NCBI RefSeq assembly: GCF_026616195.1
Contig: NZ_JANHDH010000001.1
Coordinates: 310,001 to 374,000 of the forward strand
Direction: 5' to 3'
DNA from: Haloarchaeobius amylolyticus
GTDB taxonomy: Archaea > Halobacteriota > Halobacteria > Halobacteriales > Natrialbaceae
DNA: 64,000 bases
Positions 34,533-43,860 of the stretch are shown one piece after another (the stretch's first letter is position 1; each line of letters begins with the position of its first letter). Under the pieces are notes generated by a model. That model saw only the letters and a program-made list of their open reading frames with translations, was not told the origin of the DNA and did no database searches. Position numbers and translations under genes: made by a program.

Positions 34533-36932
34533 ATGAACACAGAGACCACCCGCCGGGCCCTCCTTACCGCGGTCCTCGGGGCGGGTATCGGGGGGATGAC
34601 ACTCACGGAGGCGCGGAGCTACCTCGACCGGTTCGCGCCGGGGTCGGGGTCGGTGTGGGGCGCCGCGGAGTCGGGAGCCGACGGGACCGTCGAGAGCCCC
34701 TACGGACCGGCGACGGTCCGGTACGACGACGACCACGTCCCGCACATCGAGGCGGATTCGGAGGCGGCGGCGTACTTCGCGGTCGGCTACTGCCACGGGG
34801 CGGACCGGCTGTTCCAGATGGACCTCTACCGGCGCCTGATGGAGGGGCGGCTCGCGGCGGTGTTCGGCGACCGGGCGGTCGATTCGGACGTGTTCCACCG
34901 CCAGCTGGACTTCGCCGCGGCCGCCGAGGCGACGTGGGAGCGCACGAAGGGCTCGGAGACGGGCGACATGGTCGAGGCGTACGTCGAGGGGGTGAACGCC
35001 GCCCGCGAGCAGGAGACGAAACCGCTCGAATACCGGCTGCTCTCCTACGAGCAGGAGGCGTGGACGCCGGCCGCCTCGCTCGTCATCTCGAAGCAGATAT
35101 CGTGGGGGCTGACGGGGTCGTTCCGGACACTCCGGAAGGCGCTGGCCCGGGAGCGACTGGGTCAGGAGACGACCGAGACGCTGTACCCGCGGCTCATGGG
35201 CCACGACACGCCCATCATCCGGGGTGGAGAGCCGCCGGAATCGACTCGCCACGAGGACGCGGCGGTCCCGGACCCCGGCATGCTCTCCTGGCTGGCCGAG
35301 TTCGAGACCGAGCCGGGCATCGGGTCGAACTCGTGGGTCGTCTCCGGCGAGCACACCGACTCGGGCGACCCGATCGTCGCCAACGACCCGCACCTGAACC
35401 TGACCGTCCCGCCGGTGTGGTACGAACAGCACGTCGTCGGCCCGGACCCGCTGGACGTCCGCGGCGTCTGCTTCCCGGGCGTGCCCTTCGTCATCATCGG
35501 CCAGAACCACGCCGGGGCGTGGGGCTTCACGAACACCGGCGCGGACGTCGTCGACTTCTACACGTACGACTCCCCGACCGGGGACGCCTACGACTACGGC
35601 GACGAGAAACGACAGTTCCAGAGCCGGACGGAGACGGTCGCGGTCGCCGACGGCGAGGACCGCGAGGTGACGGTCAAGCGGTCGGTCCACGGCGCGGTCC
35701 TCTCGCAGTTCCCCGACGGGGACGACCTGCGCGTCGCCGACGAACTCGGGGTCGCCTGGACCGGGCTCTCGGCGACCCGGACCGTCGACGCGGTCCGGCA
35801 GTTGAACCTCGCCGACGGCCTGGAGGAGGCGAAGGCGGCCATCCGACTGTTCGACGAACCGACGCAGAACTTCGTCTACGCCGACCGCGACGGTAACACC
35901 TACTACTGGGTCACGGGCCAGATTCCCATCCGGACGACCGACGGCGAGGTCGTCCAGGGCACGCGGGTCTTCGACGGCTCGGCGAAGGAGGGCGAGTGGG
36001 GCGATGGCTACACGCCCTACGGCGAGTCCTCGTGGGACGGGTTCGTCCCCTTCGACGAGAAGCCGGGCGTCGAGAACCCCGACTACCTCGCCACCGCGAA
36101 CCAGCGCCTCACGAACGACCCCGAACACTACATCTCGGCGGGGTACGCGCCGCCATTCCGCGGAGCACGTATCTACGACCTGCTTGACGAGCGCGCCGCG
36201 AGCGACCAGCCGATGGACGCCGAGTTCCTGCGTGAGGTCCAGCTCGACACCCAGGACCCGCGGTTCACCCTGTTCCGGCCGGTTCTGGAGGCGGCGGCAG
36301 AGACGGACGACTCGCCGACGACCGACCTCCCGTACGACCCCTTCGAGACCGTGCTCGACTGGGACGGCGAGATGCGCCCGGACTCCGTCGGGGCGCTGGT
36401 GTTCGAACGCTGGCTCCGGGCCTACCGCGAGCAGGTGTTCGAGGGGCGATTCGCCGACGCCGGGCTGCCGGAGGACTTCGGGAAGCCGAACGACTGGGTG
36501 CTCGGGACGCTGGCCACCGGGGGCGACTGGTTCGAGGAGGGCCCCGACCCGGTGACACACGCCATCGACGCGATGGACGAGGCCACGGCCGAGATCGCCG
36601 ACGAGGGCTGGGAAGACTACGGGGACTGGAATCGCGTCCGGTTCACCCACCCCTTCGACCAGGACTTCCTCAACTACGACGAACTGCGGACCGCCGGCTC
36701 GCCCGGTACCGTCCGCAACTTCCACAGCGAGGGCTCCACGGGCGCGAGCTGGCGGATGGTCGCGACCTTCGACGGGGGCTCGCAGGCGGTCCTCCCGGGT
36801 GGCAACTCGGGGGACTACTTCTCCGACAGCTACGCCGACCAGCTCGCGGACTGGGCGAACGGTCGGTACAAGCCGATGGACCGGTCGCTCCCCGACGGCA
36901 CCGACCTGCGGTTCGAGGAGGTGTCGCGATGA
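34533..36932 (+). CDS. Penicillin acylase family protein (Ntn hydrolase), copy 1
   Basis: A 799-residue precursor of the N-terminal nucleophile amidase family, which is cut by itself into alpha and beta chains. The start at 34533 gives an N-terminal Arg-Arg signal-like segment (TTRRALLTAVLGAGIGG). The alpha part includes the FAVGYCHGADRLFQMDLYRRLMEGRLA signature. The predicted beta-chain nucleophile is S265 in PGIGSNSWVVSG; NHAGAWGFTNTGADVVDFY holds the conserved Asn region. Substrates in the family include acyl-homoserine lactones and N-acyl amino acids; none can be assigned. It overlaps the next small membrane-protein gene (ATGA). Confidence 0.88.
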   Translation: MNTETTRRALLTAVLGAGIGGMTLTEARSYLDRFAPGSGSVWGAAESGADGTVESPYGPATVRYDDDHVPHIEADSEAAAYFAVGYCHGADRLFQMDLYRRLMEGRLAAVFGDRAVDSDVFHRQLDFAAAAEATWERTKGSETGDMVEAYVEGVNAAREQETKPLEYRLLSYEQEAWTPAASLVISKQISWGLTGSFRTLRKALARERLGQETTETLYPRLMGHDTPIIRGGEPPESTRHEDAAVPDPGMLSWLAEFETEPGIGSNSWVVSGEHTDSGDPIVANDPHLNLTVPPVWYEQHVVGPDPLDVRGVCFPGVPFVIIGQNHAGAWGFTNTGADVVDFYTYDSPTGDAYDYGDEKRQFQSRTETVAVADGEDREVTVKRSVHGAVLSQFPDGDDLRVADELGVAWTGLSATRTVDAVRQLNLADGLEEAKAAIRLFDEPTQNFVYADRDGNTYYWVTGQIPIRTTDGEVVQGTRVFDGSAKEGEWGDGYTPYGESSWDGFVPFDEKPGVENPDYLATANQRLTNDPEHYISAGYAPPFRGARIYDLLDERAASDQPMDAEFLREVQLDTQDPRFTLFRPVLEAAAETDDSPTTDLPYDPFETVLDWDGEMRPDSVGALVFERWLRAYREQVFEGRFADAGLPEDFGKPNDWVLGTLATGGDWFEEGPDPVTHAIDAMDEATAEIADEGWEDYGDWNRVRFTHPFDQDFLNYDELRTAGSPGTVRNFHSEGSTGASWRMVATFDGGSQAVLPGGNSGDYFSDSYADQLADWANGRYKPMDRSLPDGTDLRFEEVSR

Positions 36933-37267
36933 GCGGTAGCGACGCGCTCGCGCCCCTCCGTGAGGACGACCGGCGCCGCCGACTCGCCACGGTGTCGGCC
37001 GTTGTGCTCGGCCTCGCGCTCGCCTGGGTCCACTGGCTCGGACTGGTCGTCGCCGGGGCGCTGGTGGCGCTCCCCCAGTCCTCGCTCCGACGCGGCCTCG
37101 GGGCGAGTCTGGCGTTCGCCGGGCTGGTGCTGCTCGGGTTCCTCGCCGACCTGGCCCTCGCCGGGGCCCTCGACGGGTTCGCGGGGCTGGGCACGCTCGC
37201 CCTCCTACCGGTCGCCATCGGCATCGTCCTCCCCCTGTTCGGGGCGCTGTCCCGAGCTATCATCTGA
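36929..37267 (+). CDS. Small hydrophobic membrane protein
   Basis: A 112-residue protein with four predicted membrane segments after a charged N-terminus (SDALAPLREDDRRRR). Leu, Ala and Gly make up most of it. The start overlaps the acylase stop by 4 nt, so the two are co-translated; whether it anchors or exports the acylase is unknown. I recognise no family. Confidence 0.65.
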   Translation: MSGSDALAPLREDDRRRRLATVSAVVLGLALAWVHWLGLVVAGALVALPQSSLRRGLGASLAFAGLVLLGFLADLALAGALDGFAGLGTLALLPVAIGIVLPLFGALSRAII

Positions 37268-37342
37268 ACGGCAAATAGAGCCAAGTGGGCGTGCCGATAC
37301 TTCCACACAACGACAGCGTTCGGGTCTGTCCGCCCAGTTTCG

Positions 37343-39022
37343 ATGTTCCTCGCAAACCCATTCACTGCGGCACTGTTCGTCGTCGCTGGTGCGATGCTCG
37401 CGCTCGCGGCCTACGCGCTCCGCGAGCGTGCGGTCCCGGGCGCGACGCCCTTCGCAGGGGTGACCGTCGGCATCGTCGTCTGGACTGCGGCACACGGCCT
37501 GCGTGTCGGGACCACCGACCGCGAGATCGCCGTCCTCCTGGCGAACGTGGAGTGGGTCGGTATCCTGCTCGTCGCGCCCGCCTTCCTGCTGTTCACCCTC
37601 GCGTACACCGGCCGCAAGGACCGCATCTCGTCGCGGGCACTCACCGTGCTCGCGGTCCAGCCCGTCCTCACCCTCACCGTGCTATTCACGAACGCGAGCC
37701 ACGGCTGGTTCCGGACGGTCGAGGGGTTCCGGCCGGCGGGGCCCGGGCTCTCCGACCTGGTGGTCGCACACGGCCCGGCCTACTGGGCGTCCATCGGGTA
37801 CGTCTACCTGCTGGTCTTCCTGGGCTCGGCCATCCTCGTCAAACTGGCCGTTGCGGTGCCACAGCTGTACCGCGGCCGGAGTAGCGCGGTGCTCCTCGGC
37901 GTCGCCGTGCCGTGGGTCGGGAGCGTCATGACCGTCCTCGACGTGCATCCCGTCCCGGGCCTGAACGCCGGCCCGCTCGCGTTCGCCGTGTCGATGGTCG
38001 CGTTCGGGGTGGCGCTGTTCGGCCAGCGGCTGTTCTCGGTGCTCCCCGTCTCGCGGACCGTCGCGGCGGACGCGGTCGTCGAACGCATGGCCGCGGGCGT
38101 CATCGTGCTGGACGCCGAGGGCCGCATCACCGAGACCAACAGGGCCGCAGAGGAGGTGCTCCGGGTGGCGGACCCGGTCGGCCAGCATATCGCCGACGTC
38201 GACGCCGACCTCGCGGCGGTCGCGGAGGCCGAGGAGATGCGCAAGCTCCTGCTGGAGGACGACGGCGGCCGCGAGCGCTACTTCACCGTCGAGTCGGAAC
38301 CGATGCACCGCGGCGACGACCTGCTCGTCGGCCGGTTGCTCACGCTGCAGGACGTGACCGACCGGGTGCTGCGCGAGCAGCGCCTGAACGTCCTCAACCG
38401 GGTCCTGCGCCACAACGTCCGCCACGAGACGAACATCATCCTCGGCCACGGCGACCTCATCGAACCGACGGTCGACGACGCCGGCGTGCCCCATCTGGAC
38501 GCGATGCTCGACGCCGCCGACCAGCTCGTCGACTGGTCGGACCGGGCCCGCTACGTCGAACGGGCACTCGACGACACCGAGGTGGAACGGCGCGACATCG
38601 CGGTCGGTCCCACCGTCGACAGCGCCGCAGAACGCGTCCAGGAGCGCTATCCGGACGCGTCGGTGTTCACGCCCGCGAGCGCCAACGAGCGCGTCCTCGG
38701 CCACTCCACCCTGGAGTGGGCGCTGTTCGAACTCATCGAGAACGGCGTCGAACACACCGACGACCCCTACCCCTCGGTCGCCGTGGACGTCGAGTCGACG
38801 CCGCGATCGGTCACCATCACCGTCTCCGACAGGGGACCCGGTATCCCGCCGGCCGAGCGACAGGTGCTCGAGAACGGCGAGGAGACGCCGCTGGAACACG
38901 GCTCCGGGCTGGGCCTCTGGCTGGTCAACTGGACCGTCCGGTCGGCCGGCGGCGACATCTCCTTCGCGGTGAACGACCCGGAGGGGACGAAGGTCCACAT
39001 CACCCTCCCGCGGGCGAACTGA
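37343..39022 (+). CDS. Sensor histidine kinase with N-terminal 7TM region
   Basis: A 559-residue kinase. Seven hydrophobic segments fill residues about 6-230 in the pattern of the 7TM histidine kinase N-terminal domain (WTAAHGLRVG, VEWVGILLVAPAFLLFTLAYTG). A PAS-like domain follows (MAAGVIVLDAEGRITETNRAAEEVL, about 247-340), then the phospho-acceptor H357 in RVLRHNVRHE. N-box ELIENGVEHT, G1 DRGPGIP and G2 GSGLGLW are intact. The signal is probably in the membrane. No response regulator lies beside it; orphan kinases are common in haloarchaea. Confidence 0.88.
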   Translation: MFLANPFTAALFVVAGAMLALAAYALRERAVPGATPFAGVTVGIVVWTAAHGLRVGTTDREIAVLLANVEWVGILLVAPAFLLFTLAYTGRKDRISSRALTVLAVQPVLTLTVLFTNASHGWFRTVEGFRPAGPGLSDLVVAHGPAYWASIGYVYLLVFLGSAILVKLAVAVPQLYRGRSSAVLLGVAVPWVGSVMTVLDVHPVPGLNAGPLAFAVSMVAFGVALFGQRLFSVLPVSRTVAADAVVERMAAGVIVLDAEGRITETNRAAEEVLRVADPVGQHIADVDADLAAVAEAEEMRKLLLEDDGGRERYFTVESEPMHRGDDLLVGRLLTLQDVTDRVLREQRLNVLNRVLRHNVRHETNIILGHGDLIEPTVDDAGVPHLDAMLDAADQLVDWSDRARYVERALDDTEVERRDIAVGPTVDSAAERVQERYPDASVFTPASANERVLGHSTLEWALFELIENGVEHTDDPYPSVAVDVESTPRSVTITVSDRGPGIPPAERQVLENGEETPLEHGSGLGLWLVNWTVRSAGGDISFAVNDPEGTKVHITLPRAN

Positions 39023-39082
39023 GCGCGTGACCCCGACCCACCGGACCTGAAGACATTTGTCCTGCCGTGCCCCCGGGCCGGT

Positions 39083-39892
39083 ATGGACGACTACTACGAG
39101 TCGAACCGGCGCAACTGGGACGAACGCGCCCGCGTCCACCCCGAGACGGACTACTACGACGTGGCCGGCTTCCTCGACGGCGAGTCGTCGCTCTGGCCGC
39201 TCGAACGCGAGGAACTCGGCCCCCACGTCGACGAGGGGACCAGCCTGCTCCACCTCCAGTGCCACTTCGGCATGGACACGCTCTCGTGGGCCCGCGAGGG
39301 TGCCGAGGTCGTCGGCGTGGACTTCTCGGGTGAGGCGGTCCGGGAGGCACGCATCCTGGCGGACGAGGCCGGCCTCGCCGACCGCGCCGAGTTCGTCGAG
39401 AGTGACGTGCTGGGCCTCGACCTCGACCGCGAGTTCGACGTGGTGTTCACCTCCTACGGGGTGCTCGCGTGGCTGGACGACCTCGCGGCGTGGGCCGACA
39501 CGGTCGACCGACACCTCGCGCCCGGCGGTGTCTTCTACATCGCGGAGAACCACCCCGTCGCGGGGACGTTCGCGTCGGTCGAGGGCGACAGTGCCGAACT
39601 CGCGTACCCGTACTTCTCGGACGAACCCCTGCACTTCGACGTCCAGGGGAGCTACGCCGCCGACGCCGAATTCGAACACAGCGAACACTACGAGTGGGCA
39701 CACACGCTCGGCGACATCGTCACCGAACTGGCGACCCGCGGCCTGCGGATCGAGTTCCTCCACGAGCACCCGTTCTGTACGTGGCGATGCTACGAGGGCA
39801 TGACCGAGGACGAGCAGGGCTACTGGTGGCTGCCCGAGGATGTGGCGGTGGAACTCCCGCTGACGTTCTCGCTGAAAGCACGAAAGGAGTAG
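39083..39892 (+). CDS. Class I SAM-dependent methyltransferase
   Basis: A 269-residue enzyme. The SAM-binding fold shows LLHLQCHFGMDTLSWAREGAEVVGVDFSGEAV (motif I and the acidic end of strand 2) near residues 53-84, VESDVLGLDL near 110 and DVVFTSYGVLAWLDDLAAW near 124. YESNRRNWDERARVHPETDYYDV at the start is a family-typical N-terminus. The acceptor substrate is unknown. It stands alone, convergent with the MetE pair. Confidence 0.82.
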   Translation: MDDYYESNRRNWDERARVHPETDYYDVAGFLDGESSLWPLEREELGPHVDEGTSLLHLQCHFGMDTLSWAREGAEVVGVDFSGEAVREARILADEAGLADRAEFVESDVLGLDLDREFDVVFTSYGVLAWLDDLAAWADTVDRHLAPGGVFYIAENHPVAGTFASVEGDSAELAYPYFSDEPLHFDVQGSYAADAEFEHSEHYEWAHTLGDIVTELATRGLRIEFLHEHPFCTWRCYEGMTEDEQGYWWLPEDVAVELPLTFSLKARKE

Positions 39893-39911
39893 GAACGGCG
39901 ACGACGGGGAT

Positions 39912-40991
39912 TCAGTCGTCGGCGCTGGCGGTCGGCTCGGCGGCGGGCACGTCTATCTCGCCGGCGTCGAGTTCGGCCTCGATCTCGCGGGTCGCCTGCA
40001 CGAGGTTGGCCATCTTCTCGTAGGCGACCTCGCGGGGCAGGAGCTTCAGACCGCAGTCCGGCGAGACGATGAGGCGCTCCGGGGGCACGACCTCGAGGCC
40101 CTTGCGGATGTTGCGCTTGATCTCCTCGACGGACTCGACCTCGGCGACGTGGGCGTCGACCACGCCGAGTGCGAGGTCCTTCGTGAACTCGTCGTCCGTG
40201 AACACGTCGAGCTGGTCGTAGTCACCGTTGCAGAGTTCGAGGTCGAACTCCTCGACGGGGTAGTCGAGAATCTCGGGGTAGATGCGGGAGTAGTCGCCGT
40301 AGCAGACGTGCAGGCCGATGCGCACGTCGTCCGGGATGTCGTCCGCGATACGCTCCAGACACTCGCCGACGATGGCGTGGTCGTCCGGCGTCGTCGCGAG
40401 CGCGGGCTCGTCGATCTGGATGTAGCGCGCGCCGGCGTCGACGAGCTTCTCGATCTCCTCGTTCACGAGGTCGGCGAGGTCGTAGGCGAGTTCCTCGTCG
40501 TCGTCGTAGGCCTCGTTGAACGACCAGTTCGCGAGGGTGTACGGGCCGGTGATGGGCACCTTGACCGGCGCGTCCGAGACCGCGGCGGTGAACTCGTACT
40601 CGTCGACCAGCCAGGACTCGTCGTACTCGACCTCGGAGACGACCGACGGCTTGTCGAAGTAGTTGTGGCCCCACACCTTGACGGGCCCGTTGAACTCGTA
40701 GCCGTCGATGCGGTGGGCGAAGAACTCGACCATCTCGTTGCGGCGCATCTCGCCGTCGACGACGACGTCGAGGCCGGCGCGTTCGTGTTCGTCGGTGATG
40801 AGGCGGGAGGCGTCGTCCTTGGCCTCCTGCCAGTCGTCCTCGTCGAACTTCGAGTCGGGGTCCTCGTACTGCTCTTTCGCGCGGTTGAGCCACTTGGGCT
40901 TGGCGTAGGAGCCGACGACGGTCGTCAGGATGAAGTGCTCGTTCGGGTGGTCCTCCGGCTTGAACTGGTCGCGGTTGGGGTTCTGGCTCAT
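39912..40991 (-). CDS. metE: Cobalamin-independent methionine synthase catalytic half (MetE C-terminal-like)
   Basis: A 359-residue UROD/MetE-like barrel. The N-terminal TTVVGSYAKPKWL and the central VPITGPYTLANWSFNEAY, YIQIDEPALATTP and GLHVCYGDY match the MetE catalytic domain. The zinc ligands are probably the His and Cys of HVC and the Cys of SPDCGLK. Bacterial MetE is a single 750-residue chain; here the catalytic part is a separate gene. It overlaps the partner gene upstream by 4 nt. The methyl donor (folate or another carrier) cannot be told from sequence. Confidence 0.87.
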   Translation of the reverse strand: MSQNPNRDQFKPEDHPNEHFILTTVVGSYAKPKWLNRAKEQYEDPDSKFDEDDWQEAKDDASRLITDEHERAGLDVVVDGEMRRNEMVEFFAHRIDGYEFNGPVKVWGHNYFDKPSVVSEVEYDESWLVDEYEFTAAVSDAPVKVPITGPYTLANWSFNEAYDDDEELAYDLADLVNEEIEKLVDAGARYIQIDEPALATTPDDHAIVGECLERIADDIPDDVRIGLHVCYGDYSRIYPEILDYPVEEFDLELCNGDYDQLDVFTDDEFTKDLALGVVDAHVAEVESVEEIKRNIRKGLEVVPPERLIVSPDCGLKLLPREVAYEKMANLVQATREIEAELDAGEIDVPAAEPTASADD

Positions 40992-41992
40992 GCTGTCACC
41001 TCCGCGTCGGCGAGGGCAACGGCCTCGGCGACGGCGTCGAGTTTGTCTTCGTACTTCGCGTAGGGCAGGTAGAACAGTTCGGTGTTCGGCGTCACGTAGG
41101 CGGTGTCGAACTCGGCGACGGGCAGGTTCTCGTGGACCCAGTCGACGCGCTCTACGACGGCCTCGGGCTCCTCGACCAGGGTGTTCTGGCCGTCGAGCAG
41201 GCCGAGCGAGATGTCGTCTTTGGTGCCGTACTCCTGCAGGTTGTAGAGGTTCTGCTCGTGGTCGCTGACGAAGTCGTAGCCGACGGCGTCGACCTCGGCG
41301 TCCAGCAGGTGCGCGTGGACCTTCTCCTCCAGCGCGCCCCAGTAGGGCTGGACGACGACCTCGGCGTCCACAGCGTTCGCGACGGTCGTGACGGCCTCGG
41401 GGACCTCCGCGTCGAGGCCCTCGGCGGGTGCGTTCTCGACGAGCGAGGGTTCGAGCAGGAACAGGGTCTCGACCTCGGGGAAGGCCGCGGCCTCGCCGGC
41501 GAGGAAGTCCGCGACAGCGTGGAGGAACGCGGTCTCGTCACCGTAGTACTCGTCGGTGGCGAGGTCGGCGAGCGAGTACGGGCCGGGGAGGACGGCCTGC
41601 AGGCCGTCGTCGACCAGTGCGGTGGCGGCCTCGAGTTCTGCGGCCACGTCGCCGTCGAAGGTGAGTTCCTCTTGGACGACCGGCTCGCGGTAGAAGTTGT
41701 TGTTGTCGTAGTAGCGGACGATGCCGCGGGTCTCGACGCTGTCGTGTACCGTCAGGGGGTGTGCGAGCATGTCGTCCCAGCGGAGCTGGCCCTCGCCGAC
41801 GAGGTCGACGCCCGAGTCGACCTGCGCCGTGACGACCTCCTCGCGGGCCTGCTCGTACACGGCCTGGATCTCCTCGCCCTCGTCGCCGGAGATGAGGTCG
41901 TGCTTCTGGTGGCCCTTGAGGTCCGAGAGGTCCGATTTCGCCCAGTCTGGGAGCGGGAACAGTCCCAGTGTCGTAGAGACGAGTTCTGTCAT
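40988..41992 (-). CDS. MetE N-terminal-like partner of the split methionine synthase
   Basis: A 334-residue protein with the MetE/UROD barrel pattern: STTLGLFPLPDWAKSDL at the start, GVDLVGEGQLRWDDMLAHPL near 65, VLPGPYSLADLATDEYYGDE near 160 and AYVTPNTELFYLPY at the end. It lacks a clear CxxC or HxC zinc site, as expected for a non-catalytic domain or a related enzyme of its own. It is upstream of, and overlaps, the catalytic gene, so the two subunits are made together. The start at 41992 fits the TATA box. Confidence 0.82.
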   Translation of the reverse strand: MTELVSTTLGLFPLPDWAKSDLSDLKGHQKHDLISGDEGEEIQAVYEQAREEVVTAQVDSGVDLVGEGQLRWDDMLAHPLTVHDSVETRGIVRYYDNNNFYREPVVQEELTFDGDVAAELEAATALVDDGLQAVLPGPYSLADLATDEYYGDETAFLHAVADFLAGEAAAFPEVETLFLLEPSLVENAPAEGLDAEVPEAVTTVANAVDAEVVVQPYWGALEEKVHAHLLDAEVDAVGYDFVSDHEQNLYNLQEYGTKDDISLGLLDGQNTLVEEPEAVVERVDWVHENLPVAEFDTAYVTPNTELFYLPYAKYEDKLDAVAEAVALADAEVTA

Positions 41993-42019
41993 TCGTACCC
42001 GTCGCTTGGAAATGCGGGG

Positions 42020-42029
42020 CTTTAATATT
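42020..42029 (-). promoter_or_regulatory. TATA box of the metE operon
   Basis: On the minus strand AATATTAAAG lies about 28-37 nt before the ATG at 41992, with a BRE-like TTCGA just upstream of it. A near-leaderless transcript is predicted. Confidence 0.55.
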
Positions 42030-42063
42030 TTCGAACCTCGCAAATGCGCAGTAGTAATCCGAG

Positions 42064-42666
42064 CTAGCGAACCAGTTTCAACACGGTCAGCGTCTCGAAC
42101 GGGAACGACTCGTCGCGCAGCGCGACCGCGCTGAAGCCGTTCTCGGCGGCGCGGTCGACGACCTCGTCCACGCCGGTCAGGCTCGAGACGAGGAGGTACA
42201 CCGCGCCATCGGGTGCGAGTACACGACCGACCGAATCGAGGAACGGGTCGACCACGGCCCGGCCGTCCTCCCCGCCCGTGAGCGCGACCTCCATCCAGTC
42301 GTCGCGGGCGGCCGCCGCGTCCTCGGGCAGGTACGGTGGGTTGAACAGCACCACGTCGAAGGCGCCGTCGCGGAAGGGCGAGACGAGGTCGGCCTGCACG
42401 ACGGCGACACCGTGTTCCGAGCGCTCACGCGCCTGCCTGCACGCGTGCGGGTTCAGGTCTGAAGCGACCACCTCGGCCCCTGTCTCGGCCGCGACGTGTT
42501 CGGCGACGTAGCCCGAGCCCGTCCCGACCTCCAGGGCGCGGCGGGCTTCGCCAGCCTCGCGTTCGCCCATGTCGGCTGCTGCCGCTTCCGCCAGCAGGTG
42601 GGAGTCCTCCGCGGGCTGGTACACCTCGGTCTCGACGCCGCGACGGTCAGCGAGGTCCTTCGGCAT
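42064..42666 (-). CDS. HemK2/Mtq2-type release factor glutamine methyltransferase
   Basis: A 200-residue N5-glutamine methyltransferase. QPAEDSHLLAEAA near the start, LEVGTGSGYVAEHVA (SAM motif I), VVASDLNPHACRQAR and the catalytic FNPPYLPED are all clear. This short archaeal/eukaryotic form modifies the GGQ glutamine of release factor 1, usually as a heterodimer with Trm112. It abuts the MscS gene with no gap and ends the eL21 operon. Confidence 0.87.
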   Translation of the reverse strand: MPKDLADRRGVETEVYQPAEDSHLLAEAAAADMGEREAGEARRALEVGTGSGYVAEHVAAETGAEVVASDLNPHACRQARERSEHGVAVVQADLVSPFRDGAFDVVLFNPPYLPEDAAAARDDWMEVALTGGEDGRAVVDPFLDSVGRVLAPDGAVYLLVSSLTGVDEVVDRAAENGFSAVALRDESFPFETLTVLKLVR

Positions 42667-43860
42667 CTACGAGTCACCTCCGTCGCTATTCCTGCCGCCC
42701 TCGCCACCGCCGCCGTCGGCGGCGGCCTCGGCCGAGGACTCCACCCCGACCGCCTCGCCGGTGACCTGGAAGCCACCGGCCTCGGCGCGCCCGGAGAGTT
42801 CGCGCTGCGGGAAGGGGATCTTGATGCTCTCGGCCTCGAACGCCGACTTCAGGGCGGTCACGACCTCGGTCCGCGCCCGCCACTTGCGCCGGGCGCTCGG
42901 CTTGTCGATCCAGAAGCGGACGCCGAGGACCACCGCCGAGTCGGCGAAGCGTTTGACGATGACCTGCGGGGTCGGCACCGACAGGATGTCCTCGCAGTCG
43001 TCGAGGGCGTCCTCGGCGACGGCGACGGCGTGTTCCACGTCGCTGTCGTAGTCGACACCGACCTCGACCTCCAGCCGGAGGCGCCCCTTGCGGGACCGGT
43101 TGACCACGCGCTCGCCGCTGACGATGTCGTTGGGGATCATCACGTACTCGCCGTCGAAGGTCTGGATGGCGGTGTTGAAGATGGAGATGTCGGTGACGAT
43201 GCCCTCGCTGTCGCCGATCTCGACCCAGTCGCCGATCTCGAATGGTCGGGCTATCATCAGCACGAACCCGGCCAGCACGGCCCCGAGCGTCTGCCGGGCG
43301 GCCATCCCGACCACGATGCCGGCGAAGCCGGCCCCGACCAGCAGCCCGGTCAGCTGGACGCTCCAGATGCCGAGGATGACGATGAGGCCGATGGTCCAGA
43401 GCACCACCTGCGTGATGCGGTAGGTGAGCTGGCGCTGGTGGTCGGAGAGGGCCTTCGTCGAGGCGAGGAACTCCTCCAGGATCCGCTTCGTCACCCGCGA
43501 GACGAGGTGGACGGTCAGCGCGACGACGGCGGAGATGGCGATGCGCGGCCCGTCGTCCTGGTTGATTGGCAGCCCGCGCATCGCGGCGACCACCTCGTCC
43601 GCCGACCCCCAGAGGCCGACGACGACGGTCGCGGCCCCACCGAAGGTCACGGCGATGACGAGGATGGTCAACACGTCCGCGAGCGCGTCACCGAACTCGT
43701 CGCGCATGCGGTCCTGGACCCGGTTCGTGACGTAGCCGAGACCGGCCATCACGCCGAACGCCGCGAGGGTCAGGAGGAGCTTCAACAGCGTGCTGTCGAC
43801 CAGCGTCGACAGCGAGTTCACCTCCCGCGCCAGCGCGTCCCAGGACGCCAGTTCAGCCAT
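42667..43860 (-). CDS. MscS family mechanosensitive channel
   Basis: A 397-residue membrane protein. About five hydrophobic segments fill residues 20-210. The pore-lining segment AGFAGIVVGMAARQTLGAVLAGFVLMIARPFEIGDWVEIG at about 165-205 is the MscS signature. The beta domain (GIVTDISIFNTAIQTFDGEYVMIPN) and a C-terminal alpha/beta domain follow, ending in a Gly-rich acidic tail. It releases solutes on osmotic downshift. The 8-nt overlap with RsmA upstream puts it in a translation operon, an odd but tightly coupled place. Confidence 0.88.
   Translation of the reverse strand: MAELASWDALAREVNSLSTLVDSTLLKLLLTLAAFGVMAGLGYVTNRVQDRMRDEFGDALADVLTILVIAVTFGGAATVVVGLWGSADEVVAAMRGLPINQDDGPRIAISAVVALTVHLVSRVTKRILEEFLASTKALSDHQRQLTYRITQVVLWTIGLIVILGIWSVQLTGLLVGAGFAGIVVGMAARQTLGAVLAGFVLMIARPFEIGDWVEIGDSEGIVTDISIFNTAIQTFDGEYVMIPNDIVSGERVVNRSRKGRLRLEVEVGVDYDSDVEHAVAVAEDALDDCEDILSVPTPQVIVKRFADSAVVLGVRFWIDKPSARRKWRARTEVVTALKSAFEAESIKIPFPQRELSGRAEAGGFQVTGEAVGVESSAEAAADGGGGEGGRNSDGGDS

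Noticed and set aside
36265-36558. Arg/Pro/Ala-rich open frames on both strands inside acylase 1 and many other genes
   Set aside because: Their composition is that of shifted-frame translation of GC-rich genes; the true frames show family motifs.
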